From an uncultured Porphyromonadaceae bacterium (GTDB lineage: Bacteria; Bacteroidota; Bacteroidia; Bacteroidales; Muribaculaceae): DNA of 64,000 nt. The notes under the pieces were generated by a model. The model was given only the letters and a program-made list of their open reading frames with translations. It did no database searches and was not told where the DNA came from. A program made the position numbers and the translations under genes. Positions 47,652 through 57,376 of the stretch are shown piece by piece; positions within the stretch are counted from its first letter, which is position 1, and the number at the start of each line of letters is the position of its first letter. Where the stretch lies: the NCBI GenBank assembly GCA_946553045.1, contig CAMNRO010000001.1, positions 88,367 through 152,366 on the forward strand. The letters are read 5' to 3'.

Positions 47652-48282
47652 AATGAAACATTTCGACAGTTTTCTTTTCGACATGGACGGCACCCTTTGG
47701 GATGCCGTAGACAGCTATTGCTCCGTGTGGAACCGCACCATAGCCGACTGCGGGGCGAACGCCGCACCCGTCACCCGCATACACCTCGAATCTCTTATGG
47801 GCAAACCGCTCGACTATATATACGGTACACTGATAGGAGATTCCGCCGACAAAGCCCTCTTCATGGAGAAACTTGAAAAGAATGAACGCGCCATGATGCC
47901 TGTAATCGGCGGCCGCCTCTACAACGGAGTCCGCGAAACACTCGGCATTCTTGCCTCCCGGGGCGCCCGCCTGTTCATGGTCAGCAACTGCCAGGCCGAC
48001 GGGCTCCCGACATTCATACGCTTCAACGGTCTCGACGGTCTTTTCACAGACGCACTTTCCTTCGGAGCTACAGGAAAAGAAAAAGACGTCAATATAAAAT
48101 ACCTCATAGAACGTTATAATCTCGCAGCTCCGCTATACATAGGCGATACCGAAGGCGACTGTATTAACGCTCACGCCGCCGGAGTGCCTTTCGCATGGGC
48201 TGCATATGGCTTCGGACACGATGTTAAAGGCTACGACTACAAAATCGATAAAATAGAAGAACTTCTCTCATGCACACCCTGA
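47644..48282 (+). CDS. HAD-family hydrolase
   Basis: A 212-residue phosphatase-like protein. Motif I FLFDMDGTLWDAVDSY (nucleophile and acid Asp), cap domain with LMGKPLDYIYGTL, motif II MVSNCQ, motif III Lys in FGATGKEKDVNIK, motif IV LYIGDTEGDC. This is subfamily IA, like phosphoglycolate phosphatase or beta-phosphoglucomutase. The substrate is unknown. It overlaps gldH by 8 bp and the next gene by 13 bp, so it is part of the ricT-gldH-cca run. Confidence 0.9.
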   Translation: MNEMKHFDSFLFDMDGTLWDAVDSYCSVWNRTIADCGANAAPVTRIHLESLMGKPLDYIYGTLIGDSADKALFMEKLEKNERAMMPVIGGRLYNGVRETLGILASRGARLFMVSNCQADGLPTFIRFNGLDGLFTDALSFGATGKEKDVNIKYLIERYNLAAPLYIGDTEGDCINAHAAGVPFAWAAYGFGHDVKGYDYKIDKIEELLSCTP

Positions 48283-49478
48283 AAGTTCCCACTGAAATAA
48301 ATCTGCTCGGACGCGACGAGCAGGCTCTGCGTCTCGCGCGCGTCTACGAAGGCATGCGCAAAGCCGGCATCGAGGCCGCTCTCGTGCGCGACCTTGCCAA
48401 CATCTACTATCTCACCGGACGAGTGTATAGAGGCTATGTGTACCTCGACCCGGCCTTAGACGGGCCACGCTATTTCGTGCGACAGCCAAACCACCTCACC
48501 GGCGCCGGCGTCCACATGATACGCAAACCAGAGGAAATACCCTCAAAACTTGCCGGAGAAGGCATCTCTCTGCCCCATAACATAGCAATCGAACTCGACT
48601 CGGTATGCTACTCCGAAAGCATACGCCTCAGCAAGGCTATGGAAATGCTGGCACCGGCCGCAAACCTGTCGCCGATAATGCGCGGCGCACGTGCTGTCAA
48701 GACTGCGTTCGAACAGGAGCTCATCAAACGTTCCGGCGTCAAGCACTCCCTTGTCTACGGACGCATTCCGCAACTATATCAGGAAGGCATGACCGACATT
48801 GAACTTCAGATTGAAATAGAGCGAGCCTCGCGTCTCGAAGGCTGTCTGGGAATTTTCCGCGTCGGAGGCGACGACATGGAACTATTCATGGGCAATATCC
48901 TTACAGGCGAAAACGCCGACACTCCTTCGCCCTACGACTTCGCTATGGGCGGAGAAGGGCTCGACCCGTCGCTGCCCGTCGGCGCCAACGGCACCGTCAT
49001 AAAACCCGGACTCCCCGTAATGGTGGATGCCAACGGCAACTATACCGGCTATATGACCGATATGACACGCTGCTTCGTAGCCGGCAAAGCCCGCGAAGAG
49101 GCCGTGAAAGTCAATCAGCTGTCAATAGACATCTGCAAAGCCCTCGCCGCGATGATGAAGCCCGGGGCCGCAGCCTCCGACCTCTATAAAAAAGCTTTCG
49201 CCATGGCAGAAGAGGCCGGAATGGCCGATTCATTCATGGGCCACCGCAGCCATGCAGGCTTTGTCGGCCACGGACTGGGTATCGAAATCAACGAAGCACC
49301 TGTAATAGCACCCCGTTCGCGCGATATCCTCGAAGCCGGAAATGTCATTGCCATCGAACCCAAATTTGTCATACCGGGCATGGGAGCCGTTGGCATCGAG
49401 AACACCTATATAGTTGGAGAGGAAGCTCCGGCAGAGTGTGTCACCACTGCGCCAGAGCAGATTGTGCTCCTCGACTAA
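48270..49478 (+). CDS. M24-family aminopeptidase (Xaa-Pro dipeptidase-like)
   Basis: A 402-residue protein with the creatinase N-terminal domain (about 1-140) and the pita-bread M24 catalytic fold (about 150-390). Metal ligands are visible: VMVDANGNYTGYMTDMTRCF (two Asp), the histidine in GFVGHGLGIEINEAP, and glutamates in AIEPKF and GIENTY. It should cleave X-Pro or related dipeptides in the cytoplasm, but some relatives act on other substrates. The start lies inside the HAD gene. Confidence 0.9.
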   Translation: MHTLKVPTEINLLGRDEQALRLARVYEGMRKAGIEAALVRDLANIYYLTGRVYRGYVYLDPALDGPRYFVRQPNHLTGAGVHMIRKPEEIPSKLAGEGISLPHNIAIELDSVCYSESIRLSKAMEMLAPAANLSPIMRGARAVKTAFEQELIKRSGVKHSLVYGRIPQLYQEGMTDIELQIEIERASRLEGCLGIFRVGGDDMELFMGNILTGENADTPSPYDFAMGGEGLDPSLPVGANGTVIKPGLPVMVDANGNYTGYMTDMTRCFVAGKAREEAVKVNQLSIDICKALAAMMKPGAAASDLYKKAFAMAEEAGMADSFMGHRSHAGFVGHGLGIEINEAPVIAPRSRDILEAGNVIAIEPKFVIPGMGAVGIENTYIVGEEAPAECVTTAPEQIVLLD

Positions 49479-49497
49479 GAAGCTGTTTAAAATAAGC

Positions 49498-50937
49498 ATG
49501 AACCTTTCGGAATCACTTAAGAAAAAAATATTCAGAACAGTAGGCGAACTCGCCGACGGTCTCGACAGAGAATGCTATGCCGTCGGCGGCTACGTCCGCG
49601 ACATTATAATAGGGCGTCCGTCTAAGGACATCGACTTCGTCACCGTCGGCTCCGGCATAGAACTTGCCGAAGCCGTTGCCGAAGCTCTCGGACGTCACAC
49701 CTCACTGGCGGTGTTCCGCAACTACGGCACGGCACAGGTAAAACACGGCGACCTCGAACTGGAATTCGTCGGCGCACGGCGCGAATCCTACCGCCGCGAT
49801 TCCCGCAATCCAATCGTCGAAGACGGCACCCTCGAAGAAGACCTCGCGCGCCGCGATTTCACTATCAATGCTCTTGCCGTGCGTGTCAATGCCGAGGACT
49901 TCGGTGAAGTAATCGACCACTACGACGGGCTCGGCGACATCGAACGCCGCATAATCCGCACACCGCTCGACCCCGACATAACATTCAGCGATGACCCGCT
50001 CCGAATGATGCGGGCCATACGCTTCGCCACACAGCTCGATTTTCAGATACACCACGACACATTCGAGGCCATACGCCGAAATGCCGAACGCATAGAAATC
50101 ATCACCAAAGAACGCATCAAAGACGAGCTCTTCAAGATAATGGCGTCGCCGAAGCCGTCGATAGGCTGGAAGCTGCTGCTCGACTGCGGACTGCTGCGCT
50201 TCATACTGCCGGAACTCGCCCGCATGAGAGGCATAGACCTTGTCGACGGCCGCGCGCACAAAGACAATTTCTATCATACCATGGCCGTACTCGACGGTGT
50301 GGCCGAGGCGTCCGACAACATTTATCTGCGCTGGGCCGCTCTGCTTCACGACATCGGAAAACCTGTCACCAAGCATTACGACCCCGCACGCGGGTGGACA
50401 TTCCACAACCATAACTTCATCGGAGCCAAAATGGTAAAGACCATTTTCCGCCGAATGAAATTTCCGCTCGGAGCCGAAATGCGATATGTTGCCAAACTGG
50501 TCGAACTCCATATGCGGCCGATAGCACTGGTCGAAGACGAAGTGACCGACAGTGCCGTGCGACGCCTCATACACTATGCCGAAGAAGACCTCGACGATCT
50601 CATGATTCTTGCCCGAGCCGACATAACAAGCAAAGACAGCACCCGCAAGGCCCGCTATCTCGCCAACTTCGACCTTGTAGAGGAGAAATTCCGCGCAACC
50701 AACGCTAAAGATTTCGAGCGCAACCGCAAGAACCCTGTCGACGGCACCGAAATAATGGCTCTGTTCGGCCTATGTCAGGGCCCCGATGTAGGCTTCTTCA
50801 CAAAAAGCCTCAAACAGGCCATCAAAGACTGCGAAATAGACGATAACCGACCGGCCGCATTCGCCTACCTCCTGCAGCTCGCCGCCGAAAAAGGAATCAG
50901 CCCTCTCTACGACCCCCTCGCCGCAGAAAACCAGTAA
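49498..50937 (+). CDS. cca: CCA tRNA nucleotidyltransferase (HD type)
   Basis: A 479-residue enzyme that adds or repairs the 3' CCA of tRNAs; neither tRNA gene type in this window encodes CCA, so it is needed. Class II polymerase-beta head (YAVGGYVRDIIIGRPSKDID with the DxD pair), RNA-binding helical part (DPLRMMRAIRFATQL), and a C-terminal HD domain (LLHDIGKPVTKHYD, near residue 285) with likely phosphodiesterase activity. The ATG at 49498 is preferred over 49414, which would overlap the M24 gene. Confidence 0.93.
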   Translation: MNLSESLKKKIFRTVGELADGLDRECYAVGGYVRDIIIGRPSKDIDFVTVGSGIELAEAVAEALGRHTSLAVFRNYGTAQVKHGDLELEFVGARRESYRRDSRNPIVEDGTLEEDLARRDFTINALAVRVNAEDFGEVIDHYDGLGDIERRIIRTPLDPDITFSDDPLRMMRAIRFATQLDFQIHHDTFEAIRRNAERIEIITKERIKDELFKIMASPKPSIGWKLLLDCGLLRFILPELARMRGIDLVDGRAHKDNFYHTMAVLDGVAEASDNIYLRWAALLHDIGKPVTKHYDPARGWTFHNHNFIGAKMVKTIFRRMKFPLGAEMRYVAKLVELHMRPIALVEDEVTDSAVRRLIHYAEEDLDDLMILARADITSKDSTRKARYLANFDLVEEKFRATNAKDFERNRKNPVDGTEIMALFGLCQGPDVGFFTKSLKQAIKDCEIDDNRPAAFAYLLQLAAEKGISPLYDPLAAENQ

Positions 50938-50962
50938 AATATCCTCCTCTTACAGATATTAC

Positions 50963-50995
50963 GAAAGCGACTTCGAGTCGCTTTCAGTGTTTTAA
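50963..50995 (+). terminator. Terminator after cca
   Basis: Perfect stem GAAAGCGACT-TCG-AGTCGCTTTC with a short T run (GTGTTTTA). Confidence 0.8.
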
Positions 50996-51040
50996 TACGA
51001 ATTTGGCAAATTCGGAAACAGTTTTTCATTGCAGACACAC

Positions 51041-51049
51041 TATATTTGC
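51041..51049 (+). promoter_or_regulatory. -7 box of the GH130 lipoprotein gene
   Basis: TATATTTGC with 20 nt before the ATG at 51070. It excludes the longer frame starting at 51046. Confidence 0.7.
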
Positions 51050-51069
51050 TGTGTAAAATTCTGCAATAT

Positions 51070-52185
51070 ATGAAAAAAAGACACTACTTTCTTTTTGCTC
51101 TGGCGGGCATGGCCTTGACTTCATGCTCAAGAGCAGACTACGCACCAGCTCCGGAAGAATGGGCCTGGCTTAATTTCGAGCGCCTAAGCGATGCTCCCGT
51201 CCTTCAGCCCGACTCCAACGCGCTTTTCAACTGCCCCATGCGAGGTGAGGCTGTGAAATGGATGGAAAGCGACATATTCAACCCCGCCGCCACAGTCCGG
51301 AACGACAGCATAATAGTACTATACCGTTCCGAAGACAATTCTGCACAGGGCATAGGGCGCCGCACTTCCCGAATCGGCTATGCAGCATCGGCCGATGGCG
51401 TAAACTTTCAATATGACGCCACCCCGGTGCTCTACCCGGGAAACGACAGCGAGAGCGAGCACGAAGTGCCCGGCGGCTGCGAAGACCCGCGCGTTGCCAT
51501 GACAGCCGACGGGACCTATGTGATGATGTACACTCAGTGGAACCGTCAGGTGCCTCGCCTGGCTGTAGCAACCTCAAAAGACCTACGCACCTGGACCAAG
51601 CATGGCCCTGTGTTCGCCAAGGCATATGACGGACGTTTTGCCGACCTCGCATCAAAATCAGCCTCAATCATCACAAAAATCGACGGCGACCGCCAGGTAA
51701 TAGCCGAAATCGATGGCAAGTATATGATGTACTGGGGCGAGGAATTTGTAAATGTAGCCACTTCAGACAACCTCGTCGACTGGACTCCCTTGCTCGATGA
51801 AAACGGGAATCTACTGAAAGTCATGACCCCGCGCGACGGTAAATTCGACAGTTCGCTCACCGAATGCGGTCCTCCCGCAATTATCACCGACAAAGGTATC
51901 CTTCTGCTATATAACGGTAAAAATGCCGACGACGAACGCCGCGACCCGGCATATACCGCTAAAACGTATTGCGGCGGACAAGCTCTTTTCGATGCAAAGA
52001 ACCCTACAAAACTCATAACACGTCTCGACAAGCCATTCTTCATTCCCGAAAGAGATTTTGAAAAAAGCGGCCAATATCCCGAAGGCACAGTATTTATAGA
52101 AGGTCTTGCATTCTATAAAGGCGACTGGTATCTCTACTACGGCTGCGCCGACTCTCTGGTAGGAGCGGCAAAGAAAACCAATTAA
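51070..52185 (+). CDS. GH130-like lipoprotein glycosidase
   Basis: A 371-residue lipoprotein (Cys19 in MALTSC) with a five-bladed beta-propeller. GH130 hallmarks are EVPGGCEDPRVAM (catalytic Asp region), repeated blade starts such as RIGYAASADGVNF and LAVATSKDLRTW, SLTECGPPAI and the closing DWYLYYGCADSL. GH130 enzymes are beta-1,2-mannosidases or mannoside phosphorylases; the exported position argues for a hydrolase acting on host or yeast glycans. There is no SusCD pair nearby, so it is not in a standard polysaccharide locus. A GH43-type relation is the alternative, less likely. Confidence 0.82.
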   Translation: MKKRHYFLFALAGMALTSCSRADYAPAPEEWAWLNFERLSDAPVLQPDSNALFNCPMRGEAVKWMESDIFNPAATVRNDSIIVLYRSEDNSAQGIGRRTSRIGYAASADGVNFQYDATPVLYPGNDSESEHEVPGGCEDPRVAMTADGTYVMMYTQWNRQVPRLAVATSKDLRTWTKHGPVFAKAYDGRFADLASKSASIITKIDGDRQVIAEIDGKYMMYWGEEFVNVATSDNLVDWTPLLDENGNLLKVMTPRDGKFDSSLTECGPPAIITDKGILLLYNGKNADDERRDPAYTAKTYCGGQALFDAKNPTKLITRLDKPFFIPERDFEKSGQYPEGTVFIEGLAFYKGDWYLYYGCADSLVGAAKKTN

Positions 52186-52210
52186 CAAGACCGAAATCAA
52201 CTGAAAGAAG

Positions 52211-52252
52211 TCCTTTTGTGCGAGGCGAATTGCCTTCACAAAAGGATTTTTT
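52211..52252 (+). terminator. Terminator of the GH130 gene
   Basis: Stem TCCTTTTGTG/CACAAAAGGA with inner AGGC/GCCT, followed by six T. The next promoter starts 3 bp later. Confidence 0.9.
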
Positions 52253-52254
52253 GT

Positions 52255-52263
52255 TAATTTTGC
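52255..52263 (+). promoter_or_regulatory. -7 box of neuC-like gene, close to the ATG
   Basis: TAATTTTGC with only 4 nt before the ATG at 52268; the mRNA should be leaderless. Confidence 0.7.
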
Positions 52264-52267
52264 ATTT

Positions 52268-53437
52268 ATGAAGATATGCATTGTCACAAGCACGCGTGCC
52301 GACTGGGGGCTACTAATGCCTCTGGCTAAAGCTCTGCGCGATGCCGAGGACCTTGAGACTTCCATCGTGGCCACCAACATGCACCTGATGGAACGTTTCG
52401 GCATGACCGTCGACGAAATCACGGATGCCGGCTTCGATGTTGCCGCCCGGGTGCCTATGGATATCGAAGGCGACGACGAAGCCTCGCGCGTACGTGCCGC
52501 CTCGCTCTGCATGGCCGGCATGGCCGATGCCTTTTCGCAGATAAAGCCCGATACAGTGCTCCTGCTCGGCGACCGCTACGAAATGCTGGCCGTTGCCTCG
52601 GCTGCAGCGATAATGCGTATTCCGGTCATTCATATAGCCGGGGGTGCTGTGAGCGAAGGCGCCGTCGACGACTGCATACGCCATGCAATCACAAAACTAT
52701 CATCTCTGCACCTCACCGAGACCGAAGAATATCGGCGCCGGGTAATCCAGATGGGCGAACAGCCCGAAACGGTAGTAAATACGGGCGCTATCGGCGTGTG
52801 GAACGGGCGCAATATCACACCTGTATCGAAAGAGGCGCTCGAAGAATTCCTCGGCATGCGGCTCGACGGCGATACTGCCATTGTGACCTATCACCCGGCC
52901 ACAAACGACACCTCGGCAACGCCGGCCGAACAAGTAGGTGCAATGCTCGATGCCATCGCGCGGTTTCCTGACCTCAAATGCGTGATAACATATCCGAACA
53001 ACGACGCCGGAGGTGCCTCGACCATTCCCTTGCTCGAAAAATTCGCCGCCGCACACCCTGCCCGCGTCCGCCTCGTACCCTCGCTCGGCATGTTGCGCTA
53101 CCAATCTATGCTCAAAATAGCATCTCTCGTCATAGGCAACTCATCGAGCGGCATTGTCGAGGTTCCGTCTGCCGGAATCCCCACTGTCGACATCGGAATA
53201 CGCCAGCAAGGGCGTACGGCCGCACAATCTGTCATTCACTGCGGAAACAGTTGCAGCGATATAAGCGAAGCCATATCAGAAGCTCTTTCGCCCGCGATGA
53301 AAGAGCTTGCGGCAAAATGTGAAAATCCGTATTACAGGCCCGACACACTCGCGCTAATGCGCGATGCCGTACTGAAATTCATGCACAGGCTGCCTGTACC
53401 GCCCAAAAAGTTCTATAACATCGACTTAACCAGATGA
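52268..53437 (+). CDS. UDP-sugar 2-epimerase (hydrolysing), NeuC/LegG type
   Basis: A 389-residue GT-B-like enzyme. The start KICIVTSTRADWGLLMPL, the LLLGDRYEMLAVA segment, HIAGGAVSEGAVDD, and IGNSSSGIVEVPSAGIPTVDIG are hallmarks of hydrolysing epimerases that turn UDP-GlcNAc (NeuC) or a bacillosamine derivative (LegG) into the free ManNAc-type sugar for nonulosonic acid synthesis. The two downstream genes favour a legionaminic-like route over plain sialic acid. It heads a three-gene operon; its stop overlaps the neuA-like ATG. Confidence 0.9.
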   Translation: MKICIVTSTRADWGLLMPLAKALRDAEDLETSIVATNMHLMERFGMTVDEITDAGFDVAARVPMDIEGDDEASRVRAASLCMAGMADAFSQIKPDTVLLLGDRYEMLAVASAAAIMRIPVIHIAGGAVSEGAVDDCIRHAITKLSSLHLTETEEYRRRVIQMGEQPETVVNTGAIGVWNGRNITPVSKEALEEFLGMRLDGDTAIVTYHPATNDTSATPAEQVGAMLDAIARFPDLKCVITYPNNDAGGASTIPLLEKFAAAHPARVRLVPSLGMLRYQSMLKIASLVIGNSSSGIVEVPSAGIPTVDIGIRQQGRTAAQSVIHCGNSCSDISEAISEALSPAMKELAAKCENPYYRPDTLALMRDAVLKFMHRLPVPPKKFYNIDLTR

Positions 53438-54132
53438 GACCGCTATATATAATACCAGCCCGCGGAGGCAGCAAAGGCATTCCGCGGAAGAATATCAAAC
53501 CGTTGTGCGGCCGTCCGCTTATAGCATATACAGTCGATGCCGCCCGCGAAGCCAGAAAGACGAGCGGAGGCACCATACTGCTTTCGACCGATGACGCTGA
53601 AATCGCCGATACCGTAAGAGCAATGGGTATCGACGTGCCATACATGCGTCCGGCCGAACTCGCAACAGACACAGCCGGCAGCCGCGAGGTGATACTCGAT
53701 GCCATGGACTGGGCCGACGCCAATGGAATTGCCTACGACTGCGTCGTGCTCCTTCAGCCGACATCGCCATTCCGCACCGCCGACGATATTCTCGCCTGCA
53801 TGGCCACCCTCGGACCAAACGACGATATGGCGGTAACCGTAGCGCCCGCTCGCGACAATCCATACTACAACATATTCGAGACTGCTGCCGACGGCTCTCT
53901 CCATATAAGCAAAGGCGATGGGAAATACACACGCCGCCAGGACGTGCCGCAGGCATGGGTCTATAACGGCGCCGTCTACGCAATACGCCCCGATTCTATC
54001 AGACGTATGCCCATGGGCGAGTTTCCTCGCCGCGTACCATCTGCAATGCCTGCAGAAAGAAGCGTGGACCTCGACAATGAGCTCGACTGGCTTATAGCCG
54101 AAACCATAATGGCCCGCAAAATGTTTCTATAA
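53434..54132 (+). CDS. CMP-nonulosonate cytidylyltransferase (NeuA/LegF type)
   Basis: A 232-residue nucleotidyltransferase. IIPARGGSKGIPRKNIKPLCGRPLI is cut here to its core IIPARGGSKGIPRKN, the CTP-binding loop; LLSTDDAEIADTVRAMG, VLLQPTSPFRTADDI and the C-terminal DIDxE-like SVDLDNELDW complete the family pattern. It activates sialic, legionaminic or pseudaminic acid with CTP. The start overlaps the neuC-like stop (ATGA). There is no synthase gene (NeuB/LegI/PseI) beside it. Confidence 0.9.
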   Translation: MRPLYIIPARGGSKGIPRKNIKPLCGRPLIAYTVDAAREARKTSGGTILLSTDDAEIADTVRAMGIDVPYMRPAELATDTAGSREVILDAMDWADANGIAYDCVVLLQPTSPFRTADDILACMATLGPNDDMAVTVAPARDNPYYNIFETAADGSLHISKGDGKYTRRQDVPQAWVYNGAVYAIRPDSIRRMPMGEFPRRVPSAMPAERSVDLDNELDWLIAETIMARKMFL

Positions 54133-54137
54133 TTGAT

Positions 54138-55205
54138 TTGATTATGACTACGAAACACACCATAGCGGCCAACGCAAGCATTCTCGACGCAGTGAGAGCC
54201 CTCAACCTTCTGCCTGGAGGCTCGATGACTCTATTTGTCATCGACAACGACGGCATTGTGCAAGGCACTCTCACCGACGGCGATATCAGGCGCGCATTCA
54301 TAGCCGGCATGCCCCTCGAAGGCACTGCGGCCGACGCCGCATGCCGTCGGTTCCGCAGCGTAAGAGCCGGAGCAGTCGACCCCGCCGATCTCCGCACATT
54401 CCGCAACGCGGGCATTACCATGATTCCGGTGCTTGACAGCGACGGACGACTGACAGACATTCTCGACCTTTCGAGCCGACACACACTGCTCCCCCTCAAA
54501 GCCGTCCTCATGGCAGGCGGAAAAGGCGAGCGTCTGCGCCCGATGACAGAAAAAACGCCCAAACCACTGCTCGAAATTGAAGGCAAGGCGATAATCGACT
54601 ATAACATCGAAGCGCTGGCTGCATGCGGAATCGACAATATTTTTGTCACGACCCGCTATCTTGCCGAGCAGATTGAACAGCACTTCAGCAAACCGGTTGC
54701 CGGCGTTCAGGTGAGGTGTGTCTGCGAAGACAACCCTTGCGGCACAATCGGCTCCGTCGCTCTGACCGGCGTGGCAGAGGCCGACGGCGATACCCTGGTG
54801 ATGAACTCCGATCTGCTCACCACGATATCATTTGAAGACATGTATCTGCATCACCGCGATCACGGAGCCGACATCACAGTTGCTGTCGTGCCCTATCAGG
54901 TATCTGTCCCGTTCGCCGTGCTGACAATCGACCCTGAAAACCCTGCGATGTTCACCGGCATAGAGGAAAAACCGTCTTATTCATACTATGCCAACGCCGG
55001 GATATATATATTCTCCAACCGAATACTGCGGCAACTGCGCAAAGGCGTGAAATGCGATGCCACAGATTTGATTGACAGCGCCATACGCAATGGTGCCAAA
55101 GCAAGCTATTTTCCAATAAAAGGCACCTGGATAGACGTCGGCTCGCCGCTCGACTTCCGCCAGGCCACCGAACTGATGAGACATCACAAATCGCTCTCCT
55201 CCTGA
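54138..55205 (+). CDS. CBS-domain sugar-1-phosphate nucleotidyltransferase (PtmE-like)
   Basis: A 355-residue two-part protein. Residues about 5-112 form a CBS pair (ILDAVRALNLLPGGSMTLF, GTLTDGDIRRAFIAG, ITMIPVLDSDGRLTDIL). Residues about 116-350 are the nucleotidyltransferase (KAVLMAGGKGERLRPMTEKT, KPLLEIEGKAIIDYNIEAL, YYANAGIYIFSNRIL). The same fusion, PtmE, makes GDP-glucosamine for legionaminic acid in Campylobacter. It lies 5 bp after the neuA-like gene. A different NDP-sugar is possible; the CBS pair may sense adenine nucleotides. Confidence 0.85.
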   Translation: MIMTTKHTIAANASILDAVRALNLLPGGSMTLFVIDNDGIVQGTLTDGDIRRAFIAGMPLEGTAADAACRRFRSVRAGAVDPADLRTFRNAGITMIPVLDSDGRLTDILDLSSRHTLLPLKAVLMAGGKGERLRPMTEKTPKPLLEIEGKAIIDYNIEALAACGIDNIFVTTRYLAEQIEQHFSKPVAGVQVRCVCEDNPCGTIGSVALTGVAEADGDTLVMNSDLLTTISFEDMYLHHRDHGADITVAVVPYQVSVPFAVLTIDPENPAMFTGIEEKPSYSYYANAGIYIFSNRILRQLRKGVKCDATDLIDSAIRNGAKASYFPIKGTWIDVGSPLDFRQATELMRHHKSLSS

Positions 55206-55247
55206 AAGCCTCATTACTTATTACTTTTCACTCATTACTCTAAAAGT

Positions 55248-56525
55248 ATGGCTGACTCCAATTTCATAGACTATGTAAAGATACTTTGCCGTTCGGGCAA
55301 AGGCGGCGCCGGCTCGCGCCATTTCTACCGGGCCAAATATGTACCCAAAGGAGGCCCCGACGGAGGCGATGGAGGCCGCGGAGGCCACATCATCCTCAAA
55401 GGCAACCGCAACATGTGGACTCTTCTCCCATTGAAATACCGCCGACATATATTTGCCGGCAACGGACAGAGCGGCTCAGGAGGCCGAAGCTTCGGCAAGG
55501 ACGGCGACGATGTCATTGTCGAGGTTCCATGCGGCACAGTGGTATTTGACGCCGAAACAGGTGAATTCCTCTGCGAGGTGACCGACGACGGCCAGGAAGT
55601 GAAACTGCTCCGCGGCGGACGCGGCGGCCTCGGGAACTGGCACTTCAAGAGCGCAACAAACCGCACTCCGCGCTATGCCCAGCCCGGCGAGCCCTCTATC
55701 GAGAAATCTGTTATTCTCGAGCTCAAAATGCTTGCCGACGTCGGCCTCGTAGGTTTTCCCAATGCCGGAAAATCCACCTTGCTGTCGGCGGTTTCGGCTG
55801 CCGAGCCCAAAATAGCCGACTATCCTTTCACCACAATGGAGCCGCAGCTCGGCATCGTGTCATACCGAGACAACCGCTCTTTCGTAATGGCCGATATTCC
55901 CGGCATTATCGAAGGTGCGAGCGAGGGCAAAGGTCTTGGTCTGCGCTTCCTGCGCCACATCGAGCGCAATGCGGTGCTCCTTTTCATGGTTCCGGCCGAC
56001 GCCGACGATATCGCCGAAGAATACGGCATTCTTCTTCGCGAACTTGAGCAGTTCAACCCTCAGCTCATGGACAAGCAGCGCGTGCTCGCTATATCCAAAA
56101 GCGACCTCCTCGACGACGAGCTTCGCGAAGAGATGGCCAAAACCCTGCCCGAAGGTATTCCGGCGGTATTCATTTCGGCTGTGACCGGCCAAGGCATCAC
56201 AGAGCTGAAAGATATGCTATGGCGTGCCATAACCGATGAAAACAACCGAATCGACAACACCGACATAATCCACCGTCCGCTCGACGGCCATCACCGCGTC
56301 CGCGAGGAAGACGAGTTCATTTTCGAATACAAACCGTCGCCTGAAGAGGAAGAACAGGAAGCCGAAGACTTGCGCAGCATATCGCCCGACGCATGGGGCG
56401 AAGACATCGACTGGGATGACGCCGACTATGAGACCGACGATGAAGCGCCGGACGATGACGACGAAGAGACCTACACCGACGACGACGCTTTCGGCTACGA
56501 GTCGATCAACGACGACCGCCAATGA
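55248..56525 (+). CDS. obgE: GTPase Obg/CgtA
   Basis: A 425-residue ribosome-associated GTPase used in 50S assembly and stress control. N-terminal Obg fold (about 1-158) with its glycine-rich stretches ([32 protein letters not shown]); G domain with GFPNAGKST (169-177), [28 protein letters not shown]. The C-terminal 60 residues are extremely acidic, the variable tail. It begins obgE-prmC-recX; its stop overlaps the prmC ATG. Confidence 0.97.
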   Translation: MADSNFIDYVKILCRSGKGGAGSRHFYRAKYVPKGGPDGGDGGRGGHIILKGNRNMWTLLPLKYRRHIFAGNGQSGSGGRSFGKDGDDVIVEVPCGTVVFDAETGEFLCEVTDDGQEVKLLRGGRGGLGNWHFKSATNRTPRYAQPGEPSIEKSVILELKMLADVGLVGFPNAGKSTLLSAVSAAEPKIADYPFTTMEPQLGIVSYRDNRSFVMADIPGIIEGASEGKGLGLRFLRHIERNAVLLFMVPADADDIAEEYGILLRELEQFNPQLMDKQRVLAISKSDLLDDELREEMAKTLPEGIPAVFISAVTGQGITELKDMLWRAITDENNRIDNTDIIHRPLDGHHRVREEDEFIFEYKPSPEEEEQEAEDLRSISPDAWGEDIDWDDADYETDDEAPDDDDEETYTDDDAFGYESINDDRQ

Positions 56526-57376
56526 CAACTATCGCCGAATACTATAAAGGCCTGCGCTCCTCTCTGGCGCAGGCCTTGCCAAAAGGCGAAGCCGACAGTG
56601 CTGCCGCTATCCTGATGGAAGATATCGGCGGATACACACGAACGACCCTGTTTGCCGACGGCGACCGCGATATTTCCGACTTCCTGAAAGGAAAAATCGA
56701 TGAGGCAGCCTCCAGGATAATCGCAGGCGAACCCGTTCAGTATGCCGTAGGGCGCGCCTTGTTCATGGGCAACAGCTATATCGTCACCCCGGCAGTACTG
56801 ATACCACGTCCCGAGACCGCAGCTCTCGTCGACATGATAACCGACCATGCCGCCGGGCGCTCCGACCTCCGAGTACTCGACATCGGAACCGGCTCCGGCT
56901 GCATTGCCATATCTCTGGCACGTGCACTACCCTTCGCCAGGGTAGACGCTGTAGACATTTCGGCCGATGCCCTCGAAATAGCCAGGCTAAACGCCGGCAA
57001 TCTCAAGGCAAAGGTCAATTTCAGGCAGGAAAACATTCTCAAAGCCGTGCCTCCGGCTATGCCATGCTACGACATCATAGTAAGCAACCCGCCCTACATC
57101 ACCGACAGCGAAAAAGCCGATATGGACGCCCGTGTGCTCGACTATGAACCCTCAAAGGCATTGTTCGTGCCCGACTCCGACCCGCTGAAATTCTATCGCG
57201 CCATAGCCGAATACGCCGCAAAGGCACTCGTGGCCGGCGGAAGTCTATACTTCGAAATAAACCGCAGCTATGGCTCCGAAATAGAAAAAATGCTTGCCGA
57301 CAAAGGCTTTGCCGACATCGAAATAAGCCGCGATTTCCGCGGCAACACACGCTATGCCTCAGCTCGACGCCCATGA
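56522..57376 (+). CDS. prmC: Release factor glutamine N5-methyltransferase
   Basis: A 284-residue enzyme that methylates the GGQ glutamine of release factors RF1 and RF2 using SAM. N-terminal helical domain (about 1-85, with [13 protein letters not shown]), then the Rossmann part: [16 protein letters not shown] (SAM loop), [14 protein letters not shown], and the active-site NPPY in [13 protein letters not shown]. The ATGA overlaps with both neighbours indicate coupled translation. Confidence 0.95.
   Translation: MTTIAEYYKGLRSSLAQALPKGEADSAAAILMEDIGGYTRTTLFADGDRDISDFLKGKIDEAASRIIAGEPVQYAVGRALFMGNSYIVTPAVLIPRPETAALVDMITDHAAGRSDLRVLDIGTGSGCIAISLARALPFARVDAVDISADALEIARLNAGNLKAKVNFRQENILKAVPPAMPCYDIIVSNPPYITDSEKADMDARVLDYEPSKALFVPDSDPLKFYRAIAEYAAKALVAGGSLYFEINRSYGSEIEKMLADKGFADIEISRDFRGNTRYASARRP

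Noticed and set aside
51070..52185. Member of a polysaccharide utilisation locus
   Set aside because: The GH130-like lipoprotein has no SusC/SusD pair or further glycosidases around it in this window.
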